A stretch of 14,055 nt of DNA from Treponema sp. (GCA_031264395.1 JAISEB010000293.1:1-14055), one strand, 5' to 3'; shown: positions 1-8,669, counted from the stretch's first letter. Made by a program: numbers and translations. The notes: generated from the letters alone by a model not told the origin.

Positions 1-1347
1 AATTACACGGACCCCATGGACGCCATCGGCATGTTCGGCGCGGACGCCATACGGCTCTTTCTGGTGCACTCCGCGGTGGTCAAGGCGGAGGAGATCCGCT
101 ACAGCGACGAAGGGGTAAGGGACATGCTCAAAAGCGTGCTCATTCCCCTGTGGAACGCGTACAGTTTCTTTGTCACCTACGCCAACATAGACGGGGCAAG
201 CCCCGCAGGCGCGCCCGAACGGCCCGGCAATCCCCTGGATCAATGGATACTGTCGGAGACGGAAAAATTCGCCGCCGAGGCGGGGAAGGCCCTTGATTCC
301 TACGACGTGCCGGGGGCCGTCGAACCCATCCCCAAATTCATCGATCTTCTTAACAACTGGTACATACGCCGTTCCCGCCGCCGCTTCTGGAGGGCTTCGG
401 ACGGCGGCGCCGATACCGATAAACTTGAGGCTTACGGGACGCTTTACGACGTGCTTAAAACCTTCATCGCCGCCGCCGCTCCCCTCATGCCCTTTATCGC
501 CGACGCGATATGGCGCAACCTCCGCCTTGAAGGCGATCCCGAATCGGTGCACCTCGCCTCGTATCCTTCACCCCGGAAAGACAGGCGGAAGCCCGATCTT
601 GAATACCGCATGGCGGCGGTGATGCGGGCGGTTTCCATGGGCCGTTCTCTCCGTTCCCAGTACAACATCAAGGTGCGCCAGCCCCTGCGCATGGTGGAAC
701 TGGTAAGCGCGGACGCGGAGGAAAAAAAGGTTCTCCTTGAAATGGAAGAGATCATACGCGAGGAACTTAACGTTAAAGAAGTGGTTTTCAGGGATAACGA
801 AGAGGATCTTGTAGAATACGAGGTAAAGGCCAATTTCCGCGTACTCGGCAAGGAATTGGGAAAGGACATGAAGGCCGCCGCCGCGCGCATTGAGGCGCTT
901 GATCAGGGCGAGATCCGCAGCCTCATCGAAGGGGCCGTCCTTGCCATCGACATCGCGGGGGCGGACGGAAAGCCCCGTACCGTCGAAGTTACCGCCGCGA
1001 AACTTGACGTACGCCGCATCGAGAAGGCCAGCCTCAGGGTGCTCAACGAAGGGACGCTGACCGTCGGCCTTGACACGGAGATAACCGAAGCGCTTTCCCG
1101 CGAGGGAGACGCGCGCGATTTGATACGGGGAGTGCAAAACATGCGGAAGGAACGGGGCTTTGAAGTTACCGACCGCATCAGGATCTTTCTCTACGGGCCC
1201 GAAAGCTTAAAGGAGGCGTGGGAAGCCTATTCCGCCCTTGTGGCCTCCGAAACCCTGTCGGTTGAAACCGAGTGGACACAGAAGGAGGGGCAGGTTCCCC
1301 TTGACGCGGGCGGGGAAAACTGGATGGTGGCAATTGAAAAACTGTAA
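1..1347 (+). CDS. ileS: Isoleucyl-tRNA synthetase, C-terminal part (5' truncated by window)
   Basis: IleRS charges tRNA-Ile with isoleucine in the cytoplasm. The frame is open from base 1, so the first ATG in view (16) is internal. The first residues, NYTDPMDAIGMFGADAIRLF, are what directly follows the KMSKS loop of class I synthetases, so the catalytic Rossmann fold lies upstream of the window. About 448 residues are visible. They include the anticodon-binding helical domain (about residues 45-190; LWNAYSFFVTYAN, NNWYIRRSRRRFW) and the long C-terminal extension typical of the archaeal/eukaryotic-type IleRS (about 230-448). The GADAIRLFLVHSAVVKAEEIRYSDEGV block also fits that type rather than the E. 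coli type. This type is known in spirochaetes and is generally linked to low mupirocin sensitivity. The stop is TAA at 1345-1347. The next gene appears to start inside its last codons. Confidence 0.95.
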   Translation, partial: NYTDPMDAIGMFGADAIRLFLVHSAVVKAEEIRYSDEGVRDMLKSVLIPLWNAYSFFVTYANIDGASPAGAPERPGNPLDQWILSETEKFAAEAGKALDSYDVPGAVEPIPKFIDLLNNWYIRRSRRRFWRASDGGADTDKLEAYGTLYDVLKTFIAAAAPLMPFIADAIWRNLRLEGDPESVHLASYPSPRKDRRKPDLEYRMAAVMRAVSMGRSLRSQYNIKVRQPLRMVELVSADAEEKKVLLEMEEIIREELNVKEVVFRDNEEDLVEYEVKANFRVLGKELGKDMKAAAARIEALDQGEIRSLIEGAVLAIDIAGADGKPRTVEVTAAKLDVRRIEKASLRVLNEGTLTVGLDTEITEALSREGDARDLIRGVQNMRKERGFEVTDRIRIFLYGPESLKEAWEAYSALVASETLSVETEWTQKEGQVPLDAGGENWMVAIEKL

Positions 1348-2323
1348 TATTACGGGAGGAAAGCCGTCCGCCGTTTTCCGGCTCCTTCCCGCTGTTTTTG
1401 TGTTCTGTTCGCTGTTCCTTTCCTGCGTTACCGCGCCTAAAAGTCCCGATCCTCTGGTCCGGGAAACGGAGTACCTTCCGCTGGAACCGGGGGCGGCGGC
1501 CTATATCATTGTGGATGTGGAAAGGGCCCGGCCCCTGCTGGACGGCCTTCATTTCCGCGAAATAAACAGGGATCAGTCGAAGCGGGTTCTGGACATGACA
1601 GGAACCGCCGTGGCGGCGGTATACGAAGAAGGGCCGCGCCGTTTTCAGGCGGCGGCCTGGGGGAAGTACCCCGCCTTTCGCGCCGGTCTTTCGTTCATGT
1701 TCAGCGGCGAATGGAAAAAGACAAAATCGCCGGGCGGTTCTTCCTACTGGCGTTCCGAAAGGGCCGGCCTTTCGCTTGCCCTGAATCCCTCGCAGGCCTA
1801 TGTGTCGGACGGCGATCCCTTTGCCGCGCCTCCGGGAACGGCGCTGCCCGCCGCTTTTGCCGGGTACCGCCGGGGCGCCGTTCTTGCCTGCTGGCTTCCC
1901 AGTCCCGCCGTTCCCTTGGATCGTTTTCTTGCCGCTACCGGCCTTCCCCTGAAGATCCCCGCGGAGGAGATGTTTCTGGGGATCTTTCCGGCGTCAGCCG
2001 CCGCTCCCGTCGGCGGGGAAGGCGGCTACGAGATCCTGATCCGCATTGAAACGCCTTCCGCAAGCCAGGCCAGGGCCATAGCCGTCCTCATCGGCATGGC
2101 CCGCGCGTATCTTTTCGCCCCCGGCGCGGTTCCCGGCGGGCCGGAGGGCGGGCCTCCCGGCGGGGCGGAGGGCGGGTCTTCCGGCGGGCCGGAAGGCGCG
2201 GATATTGCCGCGCTGCTTTTTGCCGCCGCCCCGGTTCAGGACGGCGCTTTTCTCAACATCAGAACAGCCGTTCTCTCGGAAACCGAGGTAACTTTACTTT
2301 TGTCTGTCTTCTCGCTATATTAA
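1334..2323 (+). CDS. Putative lipoprotein of unknown function with Gly/Pro repeat
   Basis: I do not recognise the family. The chosen start is TTG 1334, which overlaps the end of ileS by 14 nt and follows a weak purine-rich GGATGGTGG. It gives a 329-residue protein with a short basic N-terminus, a hydrophobic stretch and a spirochaete-like lipobox LFLSC with the lipidation Cys at residue 31. The longer reading from TTG 1238 would bury the signal peptide behind about 30 extra residues encoded inside ileS. No ATG or GTG lies at a suitable distance before the signal peptide. The mature part is a mixed alpha/beta-looking domain ending in hydrophobic strands. Near the C-terminus it has a low-complexity Gly/Pro/Glu insert coded by a 24-bp tandem repeat. 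It probably sits in the ileS transcript, and fmdB follows after 11 nt. It is likely anchored to the inner or outer membrane. Certainty is high that it is a real gene, moderate for the start, and none for function. Confidence 0.8.
   Translation: MKNCNITGGKPSAVFRLLPAVFVFCSLFLSCVTAPKSPDPLVRETEYLPLEPGAAAYIIVDVERARPLLDGLHFREINRDQSKRVLDMTGTAVAAVYEEGPRRFQAAAWGKYPAFRAGLSFMFSGEWKKTKSPGGSSYWRSERAGLSLALNPSQAYVSDGDPFAAPPGTALPAAFAGYRRGAVLACWLPSPAVPLDRFLAATGLPLKIPAEEMFLGIFPASAAAPVGGEGGYEILIRIETPSASQARAIAVLIGMARAYLFAPGAVPGGPEGGPPGGAEGGSSGGPEGADIAALLFAAAPVQDGAFLNIRTAVLSETEVTLLLSVFSLY
2132..2199 (+). repeat. 24-bp in-frame tandem repeat, about 2.8 copies
   Basis: Units lie at 2132-2155, 2156-2179 and 2180-2199 (partial). 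They differ by a few bases and encode PGGPEGGP, PGGAEGGS and SGGPEG. The period is a multiple of three, so copy-number change by slippage would keep the lipoprotein in frame. Confidence 0.85.
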
Positions 2324-2334
2324 GGGGAAAAGTT

Positions 2335-2721
2335 ATGCCCACCTATGAATATGAATGTAAAGACTGCGGCCACACCTTTGAAGCCTTTCAAAGCATGAGT
2401 GATGAACCTATAAAGATCTGTCCCCTGTGCGGCAAGAGCCTTCGCCGGCTTATTCACGGCGGAACGGGGGTCATCTTCAAGGGGTCCGGATTTTATGTTA
2501 CCGACAGGGGAAAGAGCCCCTCCGGGTCAAAGGACCCCTCCGGGGCAAAGGACGGGGCAAAAAAAAGCGGCGCGGACGCCAAACCCGAAACGGCCGCGGG
2601 AAAGGCGGATGGAGCGTCTTCTTCCCCGGCCCCTTCGGGCCCGGCCTCTTCGGGCGGAAGTCCGGGAAGCGGCGGCGCTGCGGAGGGGACGAAGACGGAA
2701 AAGAAAGCCAATGCGTCCTGA
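2335..2721 (+). CDS. FmdB-family zinc-ribbon protein with long low-complexity tail
   Basis: The N-terminus, MPTYEYECKDCGHTFEAFQ, is the hallmark of the FmdB/CxxC_CXXC_SSSS zinc-ribbon family. Two CxxC pairs (C8/C11 and C29/C32) should bind one zinc ion. The conserved GxGFYxTD-type stretch follows (GSGFYVTDRG, about residues 51-60). FmdB proteins are annotated as putative regulators, but their biochemical role is not established. From about residue 60 to 128 the protein is an Ala/Gly/Ser/Lys/Pro-rich, probably disordered tail, including a two-copy 18-bp repeat. Such tails are common but variable in this family. ATG 2335 follows an AGGGGA ribosome site at good spacing, 11 nt after the lipoprotein stop, so the two are likely co-transcribed. 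The first 60 residues are certain; the tail has no assignable role. Confidence 0.92.
   Translation: MPTYEYECKDCGHTFEAFQSMSDEPIKICPLCGKSLRRLIHGGTGVIFKGSGFYVTDRGKSPSGSKDPSGAKDGAKKSGADAKPETAAGKADGASSSPAPSGPASSGGSPGSGGAAEGTKTEKKANAS
2517..2552 (+). repeat. 18-bp direct tandem repeat inside fmdB tail
   Basis: Two adjacent 18-bp units (2517-2534 and 2535-2552) differ by one base (T/G). They encode the repeated P-S-G-(S/A)-K-D pattern at the start of the disordered tail. Confidence 0.8.
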
Positions 2722-2757
2722 AAGTCCCTCCGGGGAATTCCGGCCGCGGCCTTGAGC

Positions 2758-3075
2758 ATGCCTTCCCTGACGTCCCCCAGGTTTTTCTGCGAACACTGCG
2801 GCGCCGAGGTTGCCCGCGACGCCAGAGCGTGTCCCCGCTGCGGCCGTTTCTTCGCCTCGGTGCGCTGCCCGGCCTGCGGGTATACCGGCGCGGAATCGCT
2901 CTTTGCAGGCGGCTGTCCTTCCTGCGGGTATTCTTCCGGGGGTCAAAGGCGGGGCCTTTTTTCCCCCGTCAAAAAACCCGCCCGTTCCGCGGGTCCCCTT
3001 CCCCTGTGGATCTACCTTTTTTCCGTTCTTGCCCTGTTGTGCGTGATTGTACTATTGTATGTTATAATGAAGTGA
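2758..3075 (+). CDS. Small double zinc-ribbon protein with C-terminal membrane segment
   Basis: This is a 105-residue protein of unknown function. It has four CxxC pairs: CEHC (11-14), CPRC (25-28), CPAC (37-40) and CPSC (53-56). They would form two treble-clef or ribbon-like zinc sites of the generic 'zinc-ribbon' kind. A basic linker follows, then one strong hydrophobic segment (about 78-103), so the zinc sites would face the cytoplasm or periplasm from a tail anchor. No secretion signal is present at the N-terminus, which favours the cytoplasmic side. ATG 2758 is chosen; TTG 2752 in the same frame adds two residues. Neither has a clear Shine-Dalgarno, so translation may depend on coupling with fmdB, which ends 36 nt upstream. 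The end of the gene overlaps an extended -10 promoter motif. Proteins with tandem ribbons and a tail anchor can be adaptor or regulatory factors, but no specific function can be claimed. Confidence 0.8.
   Translation: MPSLTSPRFFCEHCGAEVARDARACPRCGRFFASVRCPACGYTGAESLFAGGCPSCGYSSGGQRRGLFSPVKKPARSAGPLPLWIYLFSVLALLCVIVLLYVIMK
3060..3068 (+). promoter_or_regulatory. Extended -10 promoter element (TGTTATAAT)
   Basis: This is a perfect TGn plus TATAAT in otherwise GC-rich DNA, within the last codons of the zinc-ribbon gene. No good -35 is present (TTGTGC lies 20 nt upstream of the hexamer), which extended -10 promoters tolerate. The predicted start is near 3075, giving a leader of about 57 nt before the macroglobulin gene. 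Part of the match is forced by codons for a hydrophobic segment, so it remains a prediction. Confidence 0.5.
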
Positions 3076-3089
3076 ATTGAGCTTGTTTC

Positions 3090-3118
3090 AAAACCCTGTT
3101 AACGGGCGCGGGAGTTTT
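3090..3118 (+). promoter_or_regulatory. Possible leader hairpin before the macroglobulin gene
   Basis: AAAACCC (3090-3096) can pair with GGG-A-GTTTT (3110-3118) with one bulged A. The loop contains the GTTAAC palindrome with flanking CCC/GGG. The hairpin would end six bases before the GGGAGGA ribosome site (3124-3130), so it could affect translation initiation. No known riboswitch consensus was recognised. Confidence 0.3.
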
Positions 3119-3131
3119 AGTAAGGGAGGAA

Positions 3132-6100
3132 ATGATGAAACAAAGAATCGGTATGATGTGCGGGGTGTTTTTCGTGCTGGCGCTGATCCTGCCGTCCTGC
3201 GGCTCAGGCAGCGCTGTTCCTCCTCCCGATCCCGGCATTGTGACGGCTGTTTCGGCCGGCATGCTTCCCGCGGACGGAACCATCGAAGTTGTTTTCAGCA
3301 ATGCACAGGACAGTTCCGTCCCCCTGCCCGGGGACGCGATCCGCATCAGGCCCTCGGTAAAGGGCAGCGTCTCCTGGCAGAGCGATTATGTTCTCGCGTT
3401 TACCCCCTCCCGTCCCATGAAGCCGGGGATTCGTTACCGCGCCGTAGTGAACCTTGCGGGAATCGCCCCCTTCGGCTTTGAATTCGACATACAGATGCCC
3501 AGCATAGAGGTGGTCCTTGATCCGGTCCGGGTCACCGAAACGGGCGAGGTGATTATTGCCGGTACGCTTAACGGGGCCGCCGGGGCTTCCGCCGCGAAAC
3601 TCAGGCGCGTGATCAATTCATCGGAACTGGGCCGGCCGGAATGGACGGTCGAAAACGGCGTATGCCGTTTTGTTTTCAGGCCCGTACAGCGGGACAACGC
3701 GGCGAGGACGGCGGAAATAACCTGGAACGGAAGCCCTCTTGGCGCGAAGGAAAAGGGATTTACCACGGTGCAGATCCCCGGCGCGGGGAATTTCGAAATG
3801 GTAAACCTTCTGCAGACCCCCGAATACCTTGAAGTCTCGTTCTCCGCGCCGCTCAGGCAGAACCAGGATCTCAGGGGCTTTATCTCCCTTTCGGGCAACA
3901 CCAGCGTCCGTTATTCCCTCGAAGGCAACGTGGTCCGCATATTCGGCGAACAGGGCCGGGAGGGAATTCCCGAAGGCAGCCTTCTTGTGATTCAGGATCT
4001 TGAGGATGTAAACGGCAACGTGCTTGTTACCCCCGTTCAGTACACCGTCGCGGGAAACTGGGAACTGCCCGAGGTGCGTTTTTCCGGTACGGGAACCATA
4101 CTGCCCACAAGCCAGGGTACGTCCATGGTTATAGAGACCCGCAATGTGTCGGGGCTGCTCGTCGAGGCCTTCCAGATTTACGGCGACAACATGGTCCAGT
4201 TCCTTCAGGTAAACGCCCTTTCTGGTACCGGCGAACTGGGCCGGGTAGGGGAGCCTGTGTGGACCAAAAGTTTCGATTTTCCCTGGAGCGGGGCCGACAA
4301 GAACCGGTGGGTAAGGAGAGGGCTTGATCTTTCCGCCCTTACGTCGAAATTCTCAGGCGGCATGTTTCACCTGCGCATAAGTTTCAGCCGCCGTCATGTT
4401 CAGTATGAATGTACCGCGAACCACGGCGATTTTTCGGACCTTGAATTTCCCGGCGATTCGTTTCCTCCGTTTCCCTCTTCAGGCGATCCTGAGCAGAGTT
4501 ACTGGAATTATTACCAGAACAACTACAACGCGAATTACGACTTTTACCGTTACCGGAGAGATCCCTGTCATCCGGCCTTTTACATGCACTACGGGGATCA
4601 CAGTATTGTTAAAGGAAGGAACGTGCTGGTTTCCGATCTTGGCCTCCTTGCCAAAAGGAGCCTTGAGGGGGACTGGCTTTTCGCGGCGAGCAACGTACGG
4701 ACCGCGCGGCCTTCCGCCGATACGAACATAGACATTTTCAACTTTCAGGGACGCCTCCTTGCGCGGGTGCGGACCGGGGCCGACGGCTTTGCCGCTCTTC
4801 CCGCATCGCGGGTACAGGGAAGCCCCGCCTTTATACGCGCCGTGAACAGCCTGGGCACGTCTTTTCTCAAGGTGGGCGATTCCCTTGCCCTTGCGGTCAG
4901 CCACTTTGACGTTTCGGGGGACAGGCCCCTGGCCGGACAGCGCGGGCTTATCTACGGGGAGCGGGGCGTATGGCGGCCGGGAGACGACATCTACCTTACC
5001 TTCCTCCTTTCCGATCCCGAAGGAACCCTGCCGGCGTCTCATCCTGTTTCCTTTGAGCTGGAAGATCCCCGGGGCCGGGTAACAAGCCGGCTTACCTACA
5101 CATCGTCGGTGGACGGGTTTTATCCCATTGCCGTTTCCACCAGGCCCGACGCCCCCACAGGCGACTGGACCGCGAGGGTGCGGGTGGGCGGCGCCGTTTT
5201 TCAGAAGAACCTTAAAATAGAAACGGTGATGCCCAACCGGCTCAAGATGAACCTCGATTTCGGCGGCGGCGCGTATCTGGACAGCGGCAAAAAGAAAGTC
5301 GCCCTTGAGGCGGCCTGGCTCTACGGCGCGGTTGCGCCGGGGCTCAAGTCCGACGTTTCCGTCTCTTTCGGCGACAGGGACACGTCCTTTTCGTCATACG
5401 GCGATTATTCCTTCCGCGATCCTTCGCGGACCGTTTCCCAGGAAAGGCAGATTATTTTTGAAGGGAACCTCGACAAGGGGGGAAAGGCGTCTTTCAACAT
5501 GGAGCTTAACGCGGGAAGGGCTGTTCCCGGCAAGCTTAACGCCCGTTTCCTTACCCGTGTTTTTGAGCCTTCGGGCGTTTTTTCTTCCGAGCAGGTGAAC
5601 CTTGAATTCTCCCCCTACAAACGCTATGTGGGGATAAAGCTCCCCAGAGGGGACGCAAGCCGGAACATGCTTCTTACCGATACCGATCACGCCGCCGACA
5701 TTATGGTGCTTGACGCGGACGGGAAGCCCGCGGCGGAGGCCGTTGATCTTGAATGCGCCGTCTACAAGCTGTCCTGGAGGTGGTGGTGGGAAAAGGGAAC
5801 GGGCGAACGGGCCGAATTTGCCTCGGCCCTTTCGAGAAACCCGGTGATGAAGGAAACGGTAACCGCCCGTAACGGAAGGGCTTCCTGGAATTTCCGGGTG
5901 AAGTACCCCGACTGGGGCCGTTACCTTGTCATCGCGAACGACCTTTCAGGCGGACATGCCGGGGCGGCCGTCGTGTACATCGACTGGCCCGGATGGGCGG
6001 GAAGGGCGCAGGAAGGGGACCAGGGGTCTTCGGCCATGCTGGTCCTTTCCCCCGAAAAGCAGAACTACGAAACGGGAGAAAAAGTCCGCGTCGGTTTTCC

Positions 6101-8669
6101 TTCCAACAGGGAAGCGGCGGCGCTGGTTACGGTGGAAAAGGGCGGGCGTATTCTCAGGGAAGAATGGGTAGCCTGTTCGGACGCGCTTACAAACTATGAA
6201 TTTACCGCGGAGCCTTCCATGGTTCCCAATGTGTATGTGCATGTGAGCCTTTTGCAGCCCCATCTGCAGACGCAGAACGATCTTCCCATGCGCTTGTACG
6301 GCATAGTGCCGGTGATGGTGGAAGATCCCAGAACGAAGATACAGCCCCGCATAGAGGCGGCGGCAAACTGGGAGCCGGAGACGCCTGTTTCCTTCACCGT
6401 AAGCGAAGTATCGGGAAGGCCCATGGCGTATACGGTGGCGGTGGTTGACGAGGGGCTTCTTGGCCTTACCCGTTACGCCCTGCCCAATCCCCGGAGCGCC
6501 TTTTACACGCGGGAAGCCTCGTTCCTCAAATCCTGGGATCTGTATCAGGATATTATGGGCGCTTATTCAGGCCAGCTTGAAACGCTCCTTGCGATAGGCG
6601 GCGGCGACGATCTGTTTGACGATACCGCCAAGGAGACTCAGCGTTTCAAGCCCGTGGTCCGTTACTTCGGCCCCTACGAGCTTGCCGCGGGCCAGAGAAA
6701 GACCGAAACCTTTACCCTTCCTCCCTACATAGGCGCGCTGCGCATCATGGTGCTGGCGGCGTCTTCGACAAAGGAGCCCCCGGTTCCCTACAAGTCGGGC
6801 CGGGCCTACGGTACGGCTGAAAGGCCGGTTACCGTCTCTTCGGATCTTATGGTGTTCGGTACCGTTCCCCGCGTTCTTTCTCCGGGGGATGAAGCGGTGA
6901 TTCCCGTATCGGTCAATTCCTACAGGGAAGGGGCCCGCCAGGTGCGGGTAAGCCTTACCGCCGGGGGCGCCGTTCTTGCCGGGGCGGGAACGGCGCTTGT
7001 CGCCTTTGACAGGCCCGGCGAAAAGATGACGGAATTCCGCGTAAAGGCCCCCGCCGTTCCCGGCGCGGTGAAGATCAGCGTCAGGGCCGAATCGGACGGG
7101 CTCAAAACGGCCAGCCATGTAACGGATCTTGAAGTGCGTTCTACCGCCATTCCTGTTGTCAAAACGGCGGTGGGCCTCCTTTCGCCGGGGGAAACCTGGC
7201 AGGGAACCCTTGCCTTTCCCGGAGAGGCGGGAACGAATACCGGAACCTTTGAATTTTCGCGGCTTCCGCCCCTCAACCTTGAGGCGCGCCTTAAATTCCT
7301 CATTGCCTATCCGCACGGCTGTATAGAACAGACCACAAGCGCCGCTTTTCCCCAGCTGTACCTTGACCGGGCGCTTACCCTTGACTCCGGCCGGGCCGGG
7401 GAAATCAAAACCAACATAGCCGCCGGTATAGAGCGGCTGGCCGGTTTTCAGGTTTCGTCGGGCGGCTTTTCCTACTGGCCGGACGGCGGGGAGGCCAACG
7501 ACTGGGGAACCACCTACGCGGGCCATTTCCTTGTTGAGGCCAAACGCGCGGGTTACACGGTGCCCGCCGATCTTTTGAGCCGCTGGGCGCAGTACCAGAA
7601 GAACAGGGCCGGCCTCTGGCAGGCCAGAGAGGGAAACGACGCGGCGCAGGCCTACCGCCTGTACACCCTTGCCCTTGCCGGAGAGGCGGATCTTGGTTCC
7701 ATGAACCGGCTCCGCGAACAGCGGGAATTAAGCCCGCAGGCCCTTTGGAGGCTTGCCGCCGCGTACTGGTACTCGGGCCAGCGCGACACCGCGAGGACCA
7801 TGGTGCGGAGCCTTGATACCCGCCTCCCCGAATACCGCGAGCTTTCAGGCACCTTCGGGTCCTCCCTCCGGGACAAGGCGATGATCCTTGAAACCCTGGT
7901 CCTGCTTGAAGACACGGGAAGGAGCAAGGCCCTCTTTGAGGAAATCGCCGCCGCCCTTTCCGCGGAAGCGTGGCTTTCCACACAGGAGACCGCCTATGCC
8001 CTTATCGCGGCGGTTCCCTACATGAAGGGCCAGTCAGGCGGAACCATTACTGTGGAGGCTTCCGTCGCGGGCCGCAGCGGGAGCGCGGCCTTCACTTCGC
8101 CTGTTCATCAGCTTGCCATGGGGGATCTTCCGGGAACTTCCGGCCCTTACCGCGCCGTCAACCGTTCGGGATCTCCCGTTTATGTCCGCGTCACGGTGCG
8201 GGGGATTCCCCCCGAAGGTTCGGAGCCGGCCATGGCCGAAGGCCTTGCCCTTGCGGTGGAATACCGGGATGCCGACGGAAAGGCGGTGAATCCTTCCGCC
8301 GTTAAAACGGGCGACGATATGGAAGTGCGGGTTACGGTGAAGAACAACACCTACCAGAAGGTTTCCGAAATAGCCCTGGTGCATCCGCTTCCGGCTTCCT
8401 GGGAGATCATCAACTACCGGCTGGGCGGGGAAGGTTCTGATTCCTCTTCGTCCGCTTCACAGTTCAAGTATCAGGACATACGGGACGACCGGGTGATGAC
8501 CTATTTTGATCTGGAGCGCGGGGCCGAAAAGACCGTGTCCTTTATGATCAACAAAACCTACGGGGGAAGTTATTTCCAGCCGGCCGTGCACGCCTACGCC
8601 ATGTACGACGAATCGATACGGGCTCTTGTGCCGGGCCTCCGGCCGCCAAACACCCCGGGCAGCAGGTGA
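3132..8669 (+). CDS. Bacterial alpha-2-macroglobulin lipoprotein (YfhM type)
   Basis: This very large (1845 residues) protease-trapping protein is expected to be tethered in the periplasm. The N-terminus has a signal peptide and lipobox ILPSC (Cys23). Domains in order: an N-terminal beta-sandwich (about 30-120); further macroglobulin domains; a conserved DPCHPAFY...RNVLVSDLGLLAK block (about 477-508); the MG2-type motif GLIYGERGVWRPGD (605-618); the bait-region/A2M_N_2 part from about 966 with VVDEGLLGLT (1104-1113); the A2M core (about 1177-1265); and a helical thioester domain with GCIEQ. In that motif Cys1397 and Gln1400 form the internal thioester that covalently captures attacking proteases. 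Late macroglobulin domains close the protein (about 1675-1845). It is somewhat longer than E. coli YfhM (about 1650). ATG 3132 and ATG 3135 are both in frame; GGAGG (3125-3129) spaces better with 3135. The stop overlaps the pbpC start, a typical yfhM-pbpC pairing. Confidence 0.96.
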   Translation: MMKQRIGMMCGVFFVLALILPSCGSGSAVPPPDPGIVTAVSAGMLPADGTIEVVFSNAQDSSVPLPGDAIRIRPSVKGSVSWQSDYVLAFTPSRPMKPGIRYRAVVNLAGIAPFGFEFDIQMPSIEVVLDPVRVTETGEVIIAGTLNGAAGASAAKLRRVINSSELGRPEWTVENGVCRFVFRPVQRDNAARTAEITWNGSPLGAKEKGFTTVQIPGAGNFEMVNLLQTPEYLEVSFSAPLRQNQDLRGFISLSGNTSVRYSLEGNVVRIFGEQGREGIPEGSLLVIQDLEDVNGNVLVTPVQYTVAGNWELPEVRFSGTGTILPTSQGTSMVIETRNVSGLLVEAFQIYGDNMVQFLQVNALSGTGELGRVGEPVWTKSFDFPWSGADKNRWVRRGLDLSALTSKFSGGMFHLRISFSRRHVQYECTANHGDFSDLEFPGDSFPPFPSSGDPEQSYWNYYQNNYNANYDFYRYRRDPCHPAFYMHYGDHSIVKGRNVLVSDLGLLAKRSLEGDWLFAASNVRTARPSADTNIDIFNFQGRLLARVRTGADGFAALPASRVQGSPAFIRAVNSLGTSFLKVGDSLALAVSHFDVSGDRPLAGQRGLIYGERGVWRPGDDIYLTFLLSDPEGTLPASHPVSFELEDPRGRVTSRLTYTSSVDGFYPIAVSTRPDAPTGDWTARVRVGGAVFQKNLKIETVMPNRLKMNLDFGGGAYLDSGKKKVALEAAWLYGAVAPGLKSDVSVSFGDRDTSFSSYGDYSFRDPSRTVSQERQIIFEGNLDKGGKASFNMELNAGRAVPGKLNARFLTRVFEPSGVFSSEQVNLEFSPYKRYVGIKLPRGDASRNMLLTDTDHAADIMVLDADGKPAAEAVDLECAVYKLSWRWWWEKGTGERAEFASALSRNPVMKETVTARNGRASWNFRVKYPDWGRYLVIANDLSGGHAGAAVVYIDWPGWAGRAQEGDQGSSAMLVLSPEKQNYETGEKVRVGFPSNREAAALVTVEKGGRILREEWVACSDALTNYEFTAEPSMVPNVYVHVSLLQPHLQTQNDLPMRLYGIVPVMVEDPRTKIQPRIEAAANWEPETPVSFTVSEVSGRPMAYTVAVVDEGLLGLTRYALPNPRSAFYTREASFLKSWDLYQDIMGAYSGQLETLLAIGGGDDLFDDTAKETQRFKPVVRYFGPYELAAGQRKTETFTLPPYIGALRIMVLAASSTKEPPVPYKSGRAYGTAERPVTVSSDLMVFGTVPRVLSPGDEAVIPVSVNSYREGARQVRVSLTAGGAVLAGAGTALVAFDRPGEKMTEFRVKAPAVPGAVKISVRAESDGLKTASHVTDLEVRSTAIPVVKTAVGLLSPGETWQGTLAFPGEAGTNTGTFEFSRLPPLNLEARLKFLIAYPHGCIEQTTSAAFPQLYLDRALTLDSGRAGEIKTNIAAGIERLAGFQVSSGGFSYWPDGGEANDWGTTYAGHFLVEAKRAGYTVPADLLSRWAQYQKNRAGLWQAREGNDAAQAYRLYTLALAGEADLGSMNRLREQRELSPQALWRLAAAYWYSGQRDTARTMVRSLDTRLPEYRELSGTFGSSLRDKAMILETLVLLEDTGRSKALFEEIAAALSAEAWLSTQETAYALIAAVPYMKGQSGGTITVEASVAGRSGSAAFTSPVHQLAMGDLPGTSGPYRAVNRSGSPVYVRVTVRGIPPEGSEPAMAEGLALAVEYRDADGKAVNPSAVKTGDDMEVRVTVKNNTYQKVSEIALVHPLPASWEIINYRLGGEGSDSSSSASQFKYQDIRDDRVMTYFDLERGAEKTVSFMINKTYGGSYFQPAVHAYAMYDESIRALVPGLRPPNTPGSR

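Noticed and set aside
1238..1333. Upstream TTG start at 1238 for the lipoprotein
   Set aside because: It would put about 30 residues, coded inside ileS, before the signal peptide and make the lipobox Cys too far from the N-terminus.
6567..7526. Long open frame on the - strand opposite the macroglobulin gene
   Set aside because: It is antisense to a conserved, motif-bearing coding region; composition is basic and Gly/Arg-rich as expected from a shadow frame in GC-rich DNA.
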